Shown: positions 5,785-7,323 of the stretch, in pieces | Layout of the letters: every line of letters starts with the position of its first letter | Position numbering within the stretch: the stretch's first letter is position 1 | DNA from: Burkholderiales bacterium | Lineage (GTDB): Bacteria > Pseudomonadota > Gammaproteobacteria > Burkholderiales > Burkholderiaceae_C | Assembly: GCA_028869035.1 (NCBI GenBank) | Contig: JAGWTL010000139.1 | Span: 1 to 7,323, forward strand | Direction: 5' to 3' | DNA length: 7,323 bases | Notes under the pieces: generated by a model | The model's database searches: none | What the model saw: only the letters and a program-made list of their open reading frames with translations | Told to the model about the DNA's origin: nothing | Program-made: the position numbers and the translations under genes

Positions 5785-6546
5785 TCAATAGGCATTGCCA
5801 TGCTCCACATCCAACAGGCCGCGGACAAAAAATGCGAGATCCTGCGCAAAATACAGGCGATCGGCTGGGTTCAGAAGAAAGTCCTCCCCGAGCAGCTTGA
5901 TGAAGACGATGCCGACGTGATCCTTCTTTTCTCCCATCAGCGGTTCGTGATTCTGGGTGTAGCCCTCCTTCTCGGCGCCGAAAAAGCATGATTTGTAGCG
6001 AGTTCGAAGTTCGGGCAGTGCCTCCCGGCCGCTGTCGGCCTTGGGGAGCCAGACGACAAAATTCACCTTCTTGACATTCAGCTCGAGCTTGAATTCCAGC
6101 TGGCGTTCGATGTGTTGTCCCGGATGTCGATACGAGTCTGACACGACAAGGATGTAGTCGGCGATGCAGCCTCTGATCTTCGGGGTGATGCGCGCTTGCG
6201 TGTAACGCCCCCCGCTGATCGTGGGGGCGAGGTTTTCCTGTAGGGCGGCGGGGATTTCCTGGCGAAGAATGTACTCGGTCAGCGTCTTGAGTTTGCGTGC
6301 TCCGCCGTCACCGAAGACCATTGTGACGACAATCAGGCCTACGGGTATGCCGACCGTCAGCATCGCGACGGCGGAGGACATGGCATCCTTGTCCCGGATC
6401 CAGATCCCCCAGCCCAAGAGGCCCATTGCGCTGAGCAGAACCGCTACCATAATCAAGGCAAGCGCAACCTTGGCCCAGGCGGGGAGCGCCAACATCTTCA
6501 ACCAGCGGATCAGGTCGTTAGAAGTCTTGAGTGATTCATCGCTCAT
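5785..6546 (-). CDS. Unrecognised two-helix membrane protein with soluble C-terminal domain
   Basis: I do not recognise this 253-residue protein. Two hydrophobic helices are clear, at about 25-50 and 57-79, joined by a short charged loop (R51-D52-K53-D54). Basic residues before the first helix (R14, K17) and after the second (R84, K85, K87) place both ends in the cytoplasm. The remaining 170 residues are soluble and mixed in charge, with several strand-like segments (131-136, 150-157, 161-167, 211-218) and no catalytic motif I can name. Single 60-base lines counted by hand are 48-65% GC against about 73% in the neighbouring MidA-family gene, so it may have been acquired. I chose the ATG at 6546; an in-frame GTG at 6567 would add seven residues and overlap the divergent gene. 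The codon structure and membrane topology support a real gene; the function is unknown. Confidence 0.8.
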   Translation of the reverse strand: MSDESLKTSNDLIRWLKMLALPAWAKVALALIMVAVLLSAMGLLGWGIWIRDKDAMSSAVAMLTVGIPVGLIVVTMVFGDGGARKLKTLTEYILRQEIPAALQENLAPTISGGRYTQARITPKIRGCIADYILVVSDSYRHPGQHIERQLEFKLELNVKKVNFVVWLPKADSGREALPELRTRYKSCFFGAEKEGYTQNHEPLMGEKKDHVGIVFIKLLGEDFLLNPADRLYFAQDLAFFVRGLLDVEHGNAY

Positions 6547-6553
6547 ACATATG
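6544..6553. other. Divergent start-codon junction
   Basis: The minus-strand ATG (6544-6546) and the plus-strand ATG (6551-6553) are separated by only four bases, and the second lies within the palindrome ACATATGT (6547-6554). Any promoter or ribosome binding site for either gene must therefore sit inside the coding region of the other. No convincing Shine-Dalgarno is seen for the plus gene; GAGA eight bases upstream is a weak candidate for the minus gene. Confidence 0.7.
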
Positions 6554-7323
6554 TCTCGTTTTCCCACCTCGAATGCTTCGGCTCAACTGAGCCAAATTAT
6601 CGTTGATGCCATCGGGGAAGCCGGCGGCTGGATGGCTTTTGACGACTTCATGGCCCGGGCCCTGTACACACCCGGCCTGGGTTATTACGCCAACGACCTG
6701 CGCAAACTGGGGCTCATGCCCGGTTCGGGCAGCGATTTCGTGACCGCGCCCGAGTTGTCCCCCCTGTTCGGCCGTGCCCTGGCGGTGCAGGTCGGGCAGG
6801 CGCTGGAGCATACGCAGACCGAGGAGGTCTGGGAGTTCGGCGCCGGTTCCGGGGCGCTGGCCCTGCAGCTGCTGGAGGCCCTGGGCGAGCGCGTGCGACG
6901 CTACACCATCGTCGACCTTTCGGGCGCGCTGCGCGCGCGCCAGCAGCAGACGCTGGAGAGGTTCGGCGGGCGGGTGCGCTGGGTCAGCGAACTGCCGGCG
7001 GCCATGCAGGGCGTGGTGGTGGGCAACGAGGTGCTGGACGCCATGCCGGTGCAGCTGCTGGCGCGCATCGGCGGTGTCTGGCACGAGCGCGGCGTGGCCC
7101 TGGAGCCGGAATCGCAGCGCCTGCTCTGGCAGGACCGCCCCACCCAACTGCGCCCGCCCGTGGCGATCGAGGGCGGGCACGATTACCTGAGCGAGATCCA
7201 TCTGCAGGCCGAGGCCTTTGTGCGCACCCTGGCCGAGCGCCTGCAGCGCGGCGCGGCTTTTTTCATCGACTACGGTTTCCCCGAGGCCGAGTACTACCAC
7301 CCGCAGCGCCACATGGGCACGGT
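6551..7323 (+). CDS. MidA/NDUFAF7-family SAM-dependent methyltransferase, C-terminus cut by window edge
   Basis: The first 257 codons are visible and the frame stays open to the right edge. The family (formerly DUF185) includes the mitochondrial protein NDUFAF7/MidA, which methylates an arginine of a complex I subunit; the substrate of bacterial members is generally not established. Landmarks are the P-G-L-G-Y-Y segment at 41-46, D-F-V-T-A-P-E-L-S-P-L-F-G at 62-74, the SAM-binding E-F-G-A-G-S-G-A at 95-102, G-N-E-V-L-D-A-M-P-V at 158-167, and F-F-I-D-Y-G-F-P at 237-244. The ATG at 6551 gives the family's usual short lead before the first conserved block (L-S-Q-I-I at 13-17). It is the only plus-strand gene here and is divergent from the unknown membrane protein. 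No good ribosome binding site is visible, so it may start from a leaderless or distant transcript. Confidence 0.95.
   Translation, partial: MSRFPTSNASAQLSQIIVDAIGEAGGWMAFDDFMARALYTPGLGYYANDLRKLGLMPGSGSDFVTAPELSPLFGRALAVQVGQALEHTQTEEVWEFGAGSGALALQLLEALGERVRRYTIVDLSGALRARQQQTLERFGGRVRWVSELPAAMQGVVVGNEVLDAMPVQLLARIGGVWHERGVALEPESQRLLWQDRPTQLRPPVAIEGGHDYLSEIHLQAEAFVRTLAERLQRGAAFFIDYGFPEAEYYHPQRHMGT

Noticed and set aside
5745..5790. A sigma-70 promoter for the reductase, with TTGAGG near 5784
   Set aside because: No -10 element lies at a suitable spacing, and the apparent -35 overlaps the membrane protein stop codon. Too weak to annotate.
6547..6567. GTG at 6567 as the start of the membrane protein
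   Set aside because: It would add seven residues, overlap the divergent methyltransferase start by 17 bases, and has no clear ribosome binding site. The ATG at 6546 is simpler, though not proven.
6536..7312. A 258-codon minus-strand open frame opposite the methyltransferase
   Set aside because: The plus strand carries the conserved MidA-family motifs through the same interval to the edge of the window; the opposite frame has none.

Overview
The window is a gene-dense, GC-rich chromosomal stretch that reads as a betaproteobacterium of the order Burkholderiales, probably Comamonadaceae. I base this on the protein character of TtcA, the MidA-family protein and the D-threonine aldolase-like protein, the short intergenic gaps, and a palindromic repeat type I associate with that group. 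No rRNA, tRNA, CRISPR array, transposase or integrase is visible.

Nine genes lie on the minus strand and are read from right to left. They are: an unrecognised two-helix membrane protein (6546-5785), a short-chain dehydrogenase with a pteridine-reductase type active site (5694-4891), two tandem dihydroneopterin aldolase-fold proteins (4894-4496 and 4499-4128), the tRNA 2-thiolation enzyme TtcA (3999-3073), a small lipoprotein (3072-2458), a histidine phosphatase (2441-1797), a D-threonine aldolase-like PLP enzyme (1813-653), and an exported ankyrin-repeat protein that runs off the left edge (569-1). One plus-strand gene, a MidA-family methyltransferase (from 6551), runs off the right edge.

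The reductase and the two FolB-like genes are joined by 4-base stop/start overlaps and form a compact pterin/folate module. ttcA, the lipoprotein, the phosphatase and the PLP enzyme form a second tight run, with 0- or 16-base gaps and one 17-base overlap. The two runs are separated by a 128-base gap that carries palindromic repeats. A further copy of the same repeat lies just upstream of the reductase. In both places the same end of the repeat lies 8-9 bases before a start codon.

The least explained part is the right third. A membrane protein of unknown function, in DNA of lower GC than its neighbours, starts only four bases from the divergent MidA-family gene. It is bounded on its other side by the palindromic repeat, so it looks like an accessory gene placed between conserved housekeeping genes. 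I found no clear evidence for a complete novel multi-gene system.
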